Positions 1-7,035 of a DNA stretch of 64,000 nt are shown here, one piece after another. The position numbers were made by a program, and so were the translations under genes. The stretch comes from R-RK-3 sp031399085 (GTDB taxonomy: Bacteria; Pseudomonadota; Alphaproteobacteria; Rhizobiales; Rhodomicrobiaceae): contig JANNOQ010000090.1 in the NCBI GenBank assembly GCA_031399085.1, positions 62,001 through 126,000 of the forward strand, written 5' to 3'. The notes under the pieces were generated by a model. The model was not told the DNA's origin. It did no database searches and saw nothing but the letters and a program-made list of their open reading frames with translations. Each line of letters opens with the position of its first letter. Position 1 is the stretch's first letter.

Positions 1-713
1 ACCAGAATGCCGGCGCCTTCGGCCAGGACTGTGCCATTGCGGTGCTTGGAGAACGGCCAGCAGCCCTCCGGCGAGAGCACGCGCATGGCCTGCCAGGAGC
101 GCATCGAGCCGAAGGTGACGCAGGCTTCGGACGCGCCGGTCACGCCTAAATCCACCATGCCGGAACGGATCATTTGAAAGGTGAGGCCAATGGCGTGCGC
201 TGCCGTCGCACAAGCGCTCACCGTGCCAAAGCATGGCCCTTTGAGGCCGTATTCGATGCTGACATGGGCGGCGGCCGAGGACGCGATGCTACGTAAAAGC
301 GTTAGCGGGTGCGTTGCCTTCTTCTTGTGGATGAAGAGATCGACATAGCCGGACTCGATCGTCGCTAGCCCGCCAATCCCGGAGCCGATAATCGAAGCGG
401 CCCGGTGGCCGTTGGGGACGCGGCCTTCAAAACCGGCCTGTGTCATGGCCTCGATAGCCGCAGAGCCGGCAAATTGCGAGTAGCGGTCCGCCAGCATGAA
501 CGGCTTGGACGGGCAGCGCTCGCGCGGGTCGAAATCCTTCACCTCGCCGGCGATGGTGATGTAAAGGTCCTGCAGCTCGATGTTGGTGATTGGGCCGATG
601 CCGCAAGCGCCGCGGCGCATATTCGACCAGAATGCGTCGACACCGGTGCCAATGGCCGAAACCACGCCCTGACCGGTAACGACAACCCTCCTCGCCCGAT
701 TGGGGCCTGTCAT
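1..713 (-). CDS. Beta-ketoacyl-ACP synthase II (FabF/NodE-like), 3' part cut by window edge
   Basis: Condensing enzyme of fatty-acid or polyketide-type chain extension, acting in the cytoplasm on acyl-ACP. Reading the minus strand from ATG at 713 gives 237 residues before the window edge. The N-terminus reads MTGPNRARRVVVTGQGVVS, typical of FabF-type thiolase-fold enzymes. The nucleophile is Cys168 in VSACATAAHAIG, and the block WPFSKHRNGTVLAEGAG follows. The His/His pair and C-terminus lie outside the window. The gene starts 48 bases after the stop of a dedicated acyl carrier protein on the same strand, so the two probably form an operon for a special acyl chain rather than housekeeping synthesis. 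NodE-like or long-chain lipid synthesis are both possible. The family is certain; the product of the pathway is unknown. Confidence 0.9.
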   Translation of the reverse strand, partial: MTGPNRARRVVVTGQGVVSAIGTGVDAFWSNMRRGACGIGPITNIELQDLYITIAGEVKDFDPRERCPSKPFMLADRYSQFAGSAAIEAMTQAGFEGRVPNGHRAASIIGSGIGGLATIESGYVDLFIHKKKATHPLTLLRSIASSAAAHVSIEYGLKGPCFGTVSACATAAHAIGLTFQMIRSGMVDLGVTGASEACVTFGSMRSWQAMRVLSPEGCWPFSKHRNGTVLAEGAGIL

Positions 714-761
714 GCCGTGCCTTTATGGTAGAGAGAACGCCCCAAGGGGCGAATATCAGCG

Positions 762-1031
762 TCAGGCAGCCGCGCCGGCAGCGCCCTTGTCGCCAACGAG
801 CGATTTCACGCGATCGACCACCGAGCCGACGGTTGCGAAATCCTGCATTTCCTCATTGGCATTGTAGGGGATCTGAATGCCGAATGTGTCCTCGATGTCG
901 AAGACGATCACGGCAAGATCGAGCGATTCGATTTCCAGATCGCTGAGCTTGGTGTCCAGAGGGATGGCCTCAGGCGGCTCCTTCATGTTCTTCTTCAGAA
1001 TACTAACTATTTTGTTGGCAACGTCGTCCAT
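762..1031 (-). CDS. Acyl carrier protein of a specialised acyl pathway
   Basis: An 89-residue carrier protein that holds growing acyl chains on a phosphopantetheine arm. The attachment Ser36 lies in LEIESLDLAV, where the usual DSL is ESL. Helix-rich sequence follows (VIVFDIEDTFGIQIP), and an Ala/Gly-rich tail ends the protein. The open frame continues upstream to 1214, but ATG at 1031 has a good ribosome site (AGGGAGAGG) and starts exactly where the family starts. It does not look like the housekeeping AcpP, nor like AcpXL of rhizobial lipid A. Pairing with the ketosynthase next door suggests a partner relationship like NodF/NodE. Confidence 0.88.
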   Translation of the reverse strand: MDDVANKIVSILKKNMKEPPEAIPLDTKLSDLEIESLDLAVIVFDIEDTFGIQIPYNANEEMQDFATVGSVVDRVKSLVGDKGAAGAAA

Positions 1032-1385
1032 AATCCTCTCCCTGCCCTCTACGAATTGAGGGCGTGTATAAGCCGCTTTCGCCGGATGCGGTCCGGGGAG
1101 CATAATGGTCCCCCAGATAAACGCAAAATTGCGGGGTGTCCAGGGCTTCGTCCGGCTGTTCGCCGCTTTGGTTACTGCCGTCCCCGATCGCATGACAAGC
1201 GCAATGGCCGACATTGCGGGGCTATTGCGGATCGGCTTCGGGCTGGCACGCTCTTACATCCTGCGCTTTGACGGCCGTCAGCCGCCTGTGAGGATTGCCA
1301 TTGCCGCTAAAAAGCCGAATAATCGCGCGCGGATCTTTGCGGCACGGCCGCATTTGAGGAAACGCCAAATATAAATGAGGAAACA
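1032..1385. other. Divergent intergenic region between acp and acyl-CoA ligase
   Basis: A 354-base stretch between two divergently transcribed genes, so it must hold both promoters. The open frames across it (for example 1105-1374 plus) have no recognisable protein features. The main visible structure is a perfect 12-base palindrome, TGACGGCCGTCA, at 1269-1280, listed separately. Confidence 0.6.
1269..1280. promoter_or_regulatory. Palindrome upstream of the acyl-CoA ligase gene
   Basis: TGACGGCCGTCA is a perfect inverted repeat preceded by T, giving TTGACG at 1268-1273. It lies about 105 bases before the ligase start. The ligase is co-transcribed with a MerR-family regulator, so autoregulation is plausible. 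A related half-site, TTGACG...CGTCAA, occurs before the fadE operon with different spacing. Inference only. Confidence 0.3.
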
Positions 1386-3128
1386 ATGGACCCGAATCGT
1401 GGGGAAGCTCTCGCCAACGGCGTCGAGAGGGCGCAGGCGCCGGTCCGCTATCCGTGGCTGAAAACCTATCCCGCCAATGTCGACTGGTATGCGCCGCTGC
1501 ACGCCGTGCCACTGCAATCGTTGTTGGAGAAGACGGCAGCCGAATATGGCAACCGCGATTGCTGCAATTTCCTGGGCAAGACGCTGACTTATTCGGAGAT
1601 CGACGCGCTTGCCAAAAGGGTTGCCGAGGGGCTGCAAAAGCGCGGCGTCGGCAAGGGTGTCTCCGTCGGCCTGTTTCTGCCGAATACGCCGACTTTCATC
1701 ATCTTCTATTACGGCATCCTGAAAGCGGGCGGCACGGTCGTCAATTTTAACCCGCTCTACACGGTCGAGGAGCTGGCGCATCAGGCGCGCGACGCCAAAG
1801 TGCAGATCATGGTGACGCTTGATCTGGCGGCGCTGTTTCCCAAGGTCGAGGCCCTGCTTGCCAATGGCGCGGTCCCGTCGGCGGTGATCTGCCCGTTCGC
1901 GCCATTGCTGCCGGGGGTCAAATCGCTGCTGTTCAGGCTTTTGAAGAAAAAAGATCTCGCCGCGTGGCGGACCTCGCCGCAAAGCGCCAAACTCATCGCC
2001 TATGATGAATTGATCGACAATTCGGGCAAGCCTAAACCGGTTGCCGTTGATCCGGTGAACGACGTGGCGGTGCTGCAATATACCGGCGGCACCACGGGCA
2101 TTCCCAAGGGCGCGATGCTCACTCACGCCAACCTGTCCATCAACACGCACCAGAGCGTGCTCTGGGGTCCCGATCTGGTGCAGGGCGGCGAGCGGGTGAT
2201 GGGTATTCTGCCGTTCTTTCATGTTTTTGCCATGACCTCGGTGATGAATTTGGGCGTCGCCAAAGCCGCGACAATTATCCTGGTGCCGCGCTTTGAGCTG
2301 ATCGAGGGGCTGAAACTGATCCGCAAGGTCAAGCCAACGGTGATGCCGGGCGTGCCGACGCTCTATAATGCGTTGATGAACGCGAAAAGCCTGAAACCAG
2401 GGGATTTGTCGTCGCTGAAGTTCTGCGTCTCTGGCGGCGCGCCGCTACCGATCGAGATCAAACGTGGCTTCGAGAAAATCTCCGGCTGCGCACTCGTAGA
2501 GGGCTACGGTCTGTCCGAAACCTCGCCGACCGCAACCTGCAACCCCGTCTCGGGTGTCAGCAAGGAAGGCTCGATCGGCATTCCCGTGCCCGGCACGCGG
2601 ATTTCCATCCGCTCGCTCGAAGATCCCACGCGGGAAGTGCCGCTTGGCGAGAATGGCGAAATTTGCATCGCCGGACCGCAGGTGATGAAGGGCTATTGGC
2701 AGCGCCCCATGGAGACCGCCGACGTCATGGTCGGCGAATTTTTGCGCACGGGCGATGTCGGCTTCATGGATGTGGAGGGCTACACCTTCATCGTCGACCG
2801 CATCAAGGACCTGATCATCTGCTCCGGCTTCAACGTCTATCCGCGCGTGATCGAGGAAGCGATCTATCAGTTCCCCGGCGTCGAGGAGGTGACTGTTCTT
2901 GGCATTCCCGACAACTATCGCGGTGAAGCGCCAAAAGCGTTCATCAAGTTGAAGGATGGCGTCACGGCGACGAAAGCCGATGTGCTAAAATTTCTTGAGC
3001 CGAAACTCTCAAAGATCGAAATGCCCTCGGAAATCGAGTTCCGCAGCGAGCTGCCCAAAACCATGATCGGCAAATTGTCCAAGAAGGAGCTGCGCGCCGA
3101 AATGAAGGCCAATGGCGTCAAGAGCTGA
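1386..3128 (+). CDS. Long-chain fatty-acid--CoA ligase (AMP-forming)
   Basis: 580-residue acyl-CoA synthetase of the ANL superfamily: fatty acid + ATP + CoA gives acyl-CoA + AMP + PPi. The phosphate-binding loop is YTGGTTGIPKGAMLTH, the adenylate region is VEGYGLSETSP, the hinge and ribose-binding region is LRTGDVG, and a C-terminal catalytic Lys lies in PKTMIGKLSKKELR. The start follows GAGGAAACA, a good ribosome site. It is full length for the family. The last 17 bases overlap the start of a MerR regulator, so the two are translationally coupled. It supplies substrate for beta-oxidation genes such as the fad operon at 25 kb, or alternatively activates acyl chains for the ACP pathway transcribed divergently. 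Substrate chain length cannot be read from sequence. Confidence 0.92.
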   Translation: MDPNRGEALANGVERAQAPVRYPWLKTYPANVDWYAPLHAVPLQSLLEKTAAEYGNRDCCNFLGKTLTYSEIDALAKRVAEGLQKRGVGKGVSVGLFLPNTPTFIIFYYGILKAGGTVVNFNPLYTVEELAHQARDAKVQIMVTLDLAALFPKVEALLANGAVPSAVICPFAPLLPGVKSLLFRLLKKKDLAAWRTSPQSAKLIAYDELIDNSGKPKPVAVDPVNDVAVLQYTGGTTGIPKGAMLTHANLSINTHQSVLWGPDLVQGGERVMGILPFFHVFAMTSVMNLGVAKAATIILVPRFELIEGLKLIRKVKPTVMPGVPTLYNALMNAKSLKPGDLSSLKFCVSGGAPLPIEIKRGFEKISGCALVEGYGLSETSPTATCNPVSGVSKEGSIGIPVPGTRISIRSLEDPTREVPLGENGEICIAGPQVMKGYWQRPMETADVMVGEFLRTGDVGFMDVEGYTFIVDRIKDLIICSGFNVYPRVIEEAIYQFPGVEEVTVLGIPDNYRGEAPKAFIKLKDGVTATKADVLKFLEPKLSKIEMPSEIEFRSELPKTMIGKLSKKELRAEMKANGVKS

Positions 3129-3546
3129 AACGAAAGCGCCGGGAATCGCCGCGGCGAAAGGCGATGCTCCGCTTTACAGCATCGGCGATCTGGCCGGCGA
3201 ATTCGACATTTCGACGCGCACCATTCGCTTCTATGAGTCCAAAGGATTGATCGCGCCGAAGCGGGTGGGAAGCAACCGCATCTACACCCGGCGCGACCGG
3301 GCGCGGCTCATTCTCGTGCTCCGTGGCAAGCGGCTCGGATTCAGCCTTGAGGAAATCGCGGAATATCTCAACCTATACGACGCCGATCCGAACCAGATCG
3401 CGCAGACACGCCGTCTGCTTCAGCGCGCCGAAGGCTCGATTGCCGGGCTTGAAGGCAAGCAACGCGACATCGAGGAAGCCTTGCGGGAGCTGCGCGAAAT
3501 CCGCGAACAATGCGTCAAGCAGCTCAAGGCGCAAAATCAGCAGTGA
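3112..3546 (+). CDS. MerR-family transcriptional regulator
   Basis: 144-residue DNA-binding regulator. After a short basic leader, the winged-helix MerR domain begins at about residue 21 (YSIGDLAGEFDISTRTIRFYESKGLI), followed by a long coiled-coil dimerisation helix rich in Arg, Glu and Leu to the C-terminus. There is no Cys cluster, so a metal sensor is unlikely. The type resembles MerR proteins that control acyl-CoA and branched-chain catabolism (LiuR-like). The ATG lies inside the last codons of the acyl-CoA ligase gene, indicating one operon. Its targets are unknown; the palindromes at 1269 and 25338 are candidates. Confidence 0.85.
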   Translation: MASRAETKAPGIAAAKGDAPLYSIGDLAGEFDISTRTIRFYESKGLIAPKRVGSNRIYTRRDRARLILVLRGKRLGFSLEEIAEYLNLYDADPNQIAQTRRLLQRAEGSIAGLEGKQRDIEEALRELREIREQCVKQLKAQNQQ

Positions 3547-3728
3547 GTAGAAGCATTTGCCCAGTTTGCAACCATGCGGCGGATCATCATTCGCCGCCCC
3601 GGACTTGATCCGGGCTTAACAACCTGACCGCTTGGCGCATCGCAATCGTCGATCCGCTTATTGCCCCAGGATCTGCGCTTCGCTTTGTCGGGGGCGACGC
3701 CCGTTTCCATTTCAATTGATCCCGCCAT

Positions 3729-3754
3729 AGATTCCCGCTTGCGCGGGAATGACA
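3729..3754. repeat. Solo copy of the CGGGAAT palindromic repeat
   Basis: ATTCCCGCTTGCGCGGGAAT followed by GACA is one end of the paired palindromic element found complete at 9266, 36544 and 54941. It sits between the convergent merR and patatin genes. A second arm is not visible nearby, so this is a half element or decayed copy. The flanking 3547-3810 region holds no convincing gene. Confidence 0.75.
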
Positions 3755-3810
3755 ATAGCTCGGCGTCCCGGGGGGAAATGCGAGACGCTTCGAACTGAGA
3801 TGATCGCAAT

Positions 3811-4740
3811 CTAGGCGCTTTGCCGCGCGGCGATGGCAGCCTCGCAAGCGCGCTTGAATTCGTCCTTTGCGGCCTGGGCGGCGATGAAAATCTCGTCGAT
3901 TTTGTAGAAATCCAGCACCCGGAAATGCCCGATATCGGGGCGGATCAAAATGTCGGGCGCGGAGGTCTTCAATTTCTCGCGCATCACCGAGCGCATGGTG
4001 ATCTGGTTCGAGCCGATGATCGCGTCGATCAATGAGGGGATTTGCCCCCGGCTTTGTTGCGGCCCGGCGCTGACGTCGATCGCCGCAACGATATCGGCGT
4101 TCCCCTTCAGCAGATCGAAGGGCACCGGATTGACGAAGCCGCCATCGACCAGCACACGCCCCTCCAGCTTGAGCGGTCTTAGGACGCCCGGCAAAGCCGA
4201 GCTGGCGGCGATGGCAAGAATGAGCGGGCCTTGCGTGAGCACATATTGGCCTTGGCTGTAAAAATCCGTAGCAACGGCGAGCAGCGGGGTTTTCAGCTCC
4301 TCGAAGGTGGCGGGCAACGCATCCGGCAGAAGCGCCTCCAGCACGTGTTCGCCTGCAAAGTCCGACGCGCCAGAGGCATTCCACAAAACGCCGAGCGCGG
4401 TGTTCCAGCGGGAGAACAGGCGCTTGATGATTTCGGTGCGCTTGTGGAAAAGCTCCTCGCAATAGGCGTGGATGTCAGCGCCGCTCATGCCCGAGGCATA
4501 GGCCGCCCCAATCAGCGCGCCGATGCTGGTTCCCGCGATCATGCGCGGCTTGATTCCCAGCTCATCGAGCGCTTCGAGCATGAGCACATGCGCAAAGCCG
4601 CGCGCTCCACCGCCCCCCAGGGCGATGCCGAAGCTGGGATCGGACGATCCGAAGGCTTCCCGTGGCGACAGGTCGGTCGCGCCCGAATGGGGCCGTGGCT
4701 TTGGGACCAATGCCGCCCCCTGGCGTTTAGCCCGAGACAT
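3811..4740 (-). CDS. Patatin-like phospholipase
   Basis: 309-residue lipid acyl hydrolase with the Ser-Asp dyad of the patatin/RssA family. It shows the oxyanion loop GGGGARGFAH (residues 42-51), the nucleophile Ser72 in GTSIG, and Asp199 in VDGGFVNP. There is no signal peptide or transmembrane segment, so it is probably cytoplasmic or peripheral at the inner membrane. A roughly 35-residue disordered N-terminus precedes the domain. The start lies 14 bases inside the end of the dehalogenase-like gene, and purD is upstream, so all three appear to form one transcript. The physiological lipid is unknown. Confidence 0.88.
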   Translation of the reverse strand: MSRAKRQGAALVPKPRPHSGATDLSPREAFGSSDPSFGIALGGGGARGFAHVLMLEALDELGIKPRMIAGTSIGALIGAAYASGMSGADIHAYCEELFHKRTEIIKRLFSRWNTALGVLWNASGASDFAGEHVLEALLPDALPATFEELKTPLLAVATDFYSQGQYVLTQGPLILAIAASSALPGVLRPLKLEGRVLVDGGFVNPVPFDLLKGNADIVAAIDVSAGPQQSRGQIPSLIDAIIGSNQITMRSVMREKLKTSAPDILIRPDIGHFRVLDFYKIDEIFIAAQAAKDEFKRACEAAIAARQSA

Positions 4741-5650
4741 TGGCTTTTGGCCCGGTCAGAAATCCAAGAACGGCTGTTAATATGTCGCCGGGGTTTTCTT
4801 CGGGCAGAAAATGACCGGACGCGACGGAATGGCCCACAACGTCGTCGCACCAGTCGCGCCAAATGGCGAGCGGTCCATCCGTTTCGCTCGGAATTCCCTT
4901 GGCGCGCCAGAAAACGGCCGTGGGACAGGCGATCCGGCGTCCGGCGTCCCGGTCGGCCTCGTCAGCCGCAAGATCGTAGCCTGCACCAGCGCGGTAGTCC
5001 TCGCAGGTGGCATGAATACGCGGCGTTTCGCTGAAGAAGGCGCGATAATGCGCGAGGGCCTCGGGTGCGAACGCGGTCAAATCGCCCGATCCGCCCCAAA
5101 GCGCCAGCTTGTGATCGAGCCAGCCAGTCGGATCGCGGCCGATCATCTCCTCGGGCCAGGGGGCGGGCTGCGCCAGAAAACTCCAATGGAAGGTTTTCAC
5201 CGCCAGGTCGCGCGTCAGGCCGTGCCACATGTCGTAGGTCGGCACAATGTCGAGCGCGATCAGCTTTTCGATCCGCGCGGGGTGGTCGAGCGCCAGCCGG
5301 TAGCCGATCCGGCCGCCGCGATCATGTCCGCAAAGCAGAAAGCGGGCCAGTCCGAGCTGATCGGCGATGTCGATGATGTCCTGCGCCATCGCGCGCTTGG
5401 AATAGGCGAAATGCTCGGCATCCGTGGGCGGGATGGAACTTGCGCCATAGCCGCGCAAATCGCAGAGGATGAGCGTGAACGTCTGGGCAAGACGCGGCGC
5501 AACCCGGTGCCAGATCACATGCGTTTGCGGATAGCCGTGCAGCAAGAAGAGCGGCGGACCGTTGCCGCCGATGCGCGCGAAGATCTCCGCGCCTGCCGTC
5601 GCAAAGCGACGGCTTTCGAAGCCGGGGAACAGGTCAGGCAGGCTTTGCAT
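4727..5650 (-). CDS. Probable fluoroacetate/haloacetate dehalogenase (alpha/beta hydrolase)
   Basis: 307-residue alpha/beta hydrolase whose nucleophile is Asp rather than Ser, the hallmark of haloalkanoate dehalogenases and epoxide hydrolases. From the ATG at 5650 the residues reported for Rhodopseudomonas fluoroacetate dehalogenase (from memory) all appear at the same numbers: Asp110, Arg111 and Arg114 in GHDRGGR, Asp134, His155-Trp156 in FHWSFLAQPAP, Tyr219 in CEDYRAG and His280 in SGHFLPEE. The predicted reaction is hydrolysis of haloacetate to glycolate and halide in the cytoplasm. An upstream extension to 5734 is possible, but 5650 fits the family numbering and overlaps the purD end by 17 bases. 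Activity on natural substrates is untested; an epoxide hydrolase is the alternative. Confidence 0.8.
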   Translation of the reverse strand: MQSLPDLFPGFESRRFATAGAEIFARIGGNGPPLFLLHGYPQTHVIWHRVAPRLAQTFTLILCDLRGYGASSIPPTDAEHFAYSKRAMAQDIIDIADQLGLARFLLCGHDRGGRIGYRLALDHPARIEKLIALDIVPTYDMWHGLTRDLAVKTFHWSFLAQPAPWPEEMIGRDPTGWLDHKLALWGGSGDLTAFAPEALAHYRAFFSETPRIHATCEDYRAGAGYDLAADEADRDAGRRIACPTAVFWRAKGIPSETDGPLAIWRDWCDDVVGHSVASGHFLPEENPGDILTAVLGFLTGPKANVSG

Positions 5651-6926
5651 CGTGCTCCTCCCGCTCGACAGCGCGCCAGCCAATGTCGCGCCGGTAAAAT
5701 CCCTCGGGCCAATCGATCCGAGCGATTGCGTCATAGGCGCGGCTTCGTGCCTCAGAAACCGAACGCCCGAGCGCCGTGACGTTCAGCACGCGCCCGCCAT
5801 TGGCGAGAATACGCCCGCCATCACGCTTGGTTCCGGCGTGAAAAACCGTCGCGCCCTCGACTTGGGAGGCCGCGTCGAGCCCCATGATCTCCGAGCCTTT
5901 CGCATACGCGCCCGGATAGCCCTTTGCCGCCATCACCACCGTGAGCGCCGTTTCCTCCCGCCACCGCAAATCGAACCGGTCGAGCACGCCGTCGGCGGTG
6001 GCAAGCAGCGCGGCAAGGACATCGGACTTCAGGCGCATCATCAAAACCTGGCATTCGGGGTCGCCGAAACGGGCATTGTACTCGATCAGCTTCGGCCCGT
6101 CCGCGCCGATCATCAGCCCGGCATAGAGCACGCCCTGATAGACGATGCCGCGTGCGTTGAGGGCGGCGACGGTCGGCAGGATGATGTCCTGCATGACGCG
6201 GGCCGTCATTGCGGGCGTCATGATCGGCGCGGGGGAATAGGCGCCCATGCCGCCGGTATTCGGCCCCAGGTCGCCGTCGAAGGCGCGTTTGTGGTCCTGC
6301 GCGCTGGCGAGTGGCAGGACATTGCGGCCATCGCAGAGGGCGAAAAAGCTGGCCTCCTCGCCTTGTAAAAATTCCTCGATGACAATCGAAGCGCCCGCCT
6401 CGCCAAATGCGCCGCTGAAACATTCCTCGACCGCGCGCTCTGCCGCGTCGCGCGTCTCCGCGACTGTCACGCCCTTGCCAGCGGCGAGACCATCGGCCTT
6501 GATGACGATGGGCAAGGGCTGGTCGCGCAGATAGGCGAGCGCCGCGTCCCTTGCATCGAAATGGCCGAAAGCCCCCGTCGGGATGCCGCTTGCGGCGCAA
6601 AGCGCCTTGGTGAAACTCTTGGAACCTTCGAGCCGCGCGCCGTCCCGGCCCGGCCCGAATGTCTTGACGCCCGCCGCCCGCAGGTTGTCGGCGAGCCCAG
6701 CCACCAGCGGCGCTTCCGGTCCGATCACCACCAGCCCGATGTCACGCATCCGGCAAAATTCTATGATAGCTGTATAATCGTCGGCATTGAGTGGAACGCA
6801 TTCGGCGCACGCCTCGATCCCAGCATTGCCGGGCGCGCAATACAGCCTCGTCAGTAGCGGGCTTGCGCTCATCGCCCAGGCGAGGGCATGTTCCCGCCCG
6901 CCGGCGCCTATGATGAGGACGTTCAT
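5634..6926 (-). CDS. purD: Phosphoribosylamine--glycine ligase
   Basis: 430-residue GAR synthetase, the second step of purine synthesis: phosphoribosylamine + glycine + ATP gives GAR. The N-terminus MNVLIIGAGGREHALAW is the classic PurD opening. The ATP-grasp core shows VIKADGLAAGKGVTV, and PNTGGMGAYSPAP and YNARFGDPECQ carry substrate- and metal-binding residues. Length is normal. It is the first gene of a minus-strand run with the dehalogenase-like and patatin genes, and is divergent from xseA with about 100 bases between. No PurR-type or riboswitch signal was evident upstream. Confidence 0.97.
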   Translation of the reverse strand: MNVLIIGAGGREHALAWAMSASPLLTRLYCAPGNAGIEACAECVPLNADDYTAIIEFCRMRDIGLVVIGPEAPLVAGLADNLRAAGVKTFGPGRDGARLEGSKSFTKALCAASGIPTGAFGHFDARDAALAYLRDQPLPIVIKADGLAAGKGVTVAETRDAAERAVEECFSGAFGEAGASIVIEEFLQGEEASFFALCDGRNVLPLASAQDHKRAFDGDLGPNTGGMGAYSPAPIMTPAMTARVMQDIILPTVAALNARGIVYQGVLYAGLMIGADGPKLIEYNARFGDPECQVLMMRLKSDVLAALLATADGVLDRFDLRWREETALTVVMAAKGYPGAYAKGSEIMGLDAASQVEGATVFHAGTKRDGGRILANGGRVLNVTALGRSVSEARSRAYDAIARIDWPEGFYRRDIGWRAVEREEHDAKPA

Positions 6927-6998
6927 CGTCTGAACACCTTTGCCGACTTCTGTTTCCGATATGTTGGGGAACGGCTGATAGCACGAATCGGCTTAGGG

Positions 6999-7028
6999 TT
7001 GCACCGTCAAGGATCGGGCCGCTAGATT
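6999..7028 (+). promoter_or_regulatory. Candidate sigma-70 promoter of xseA
   Basis: TTGCAC at 6999-7004 and TAGATT at 7023-7028 are separated by 18 bases, in the purD-xseA divergent gap. Transcription would begin near 7035, next to the ATG at 7036, so the message may be leaderless or nearly so. Based on consensus match only. Confidence 0.35.
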
Positions 7029-7035
7029 GAATTCA

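Noticed and set aside
1032..1214. Upstream extension of the acyl carrier protein
   Set aside because: The ATG at 1031 has a strong ribosome site and begins at the normal family position.
1105..1374. 89-residue open frame between acp and the ligase gene
   Set aside because: No recognisable protein pattern, no ribosome site and position in a divergent promoter region.
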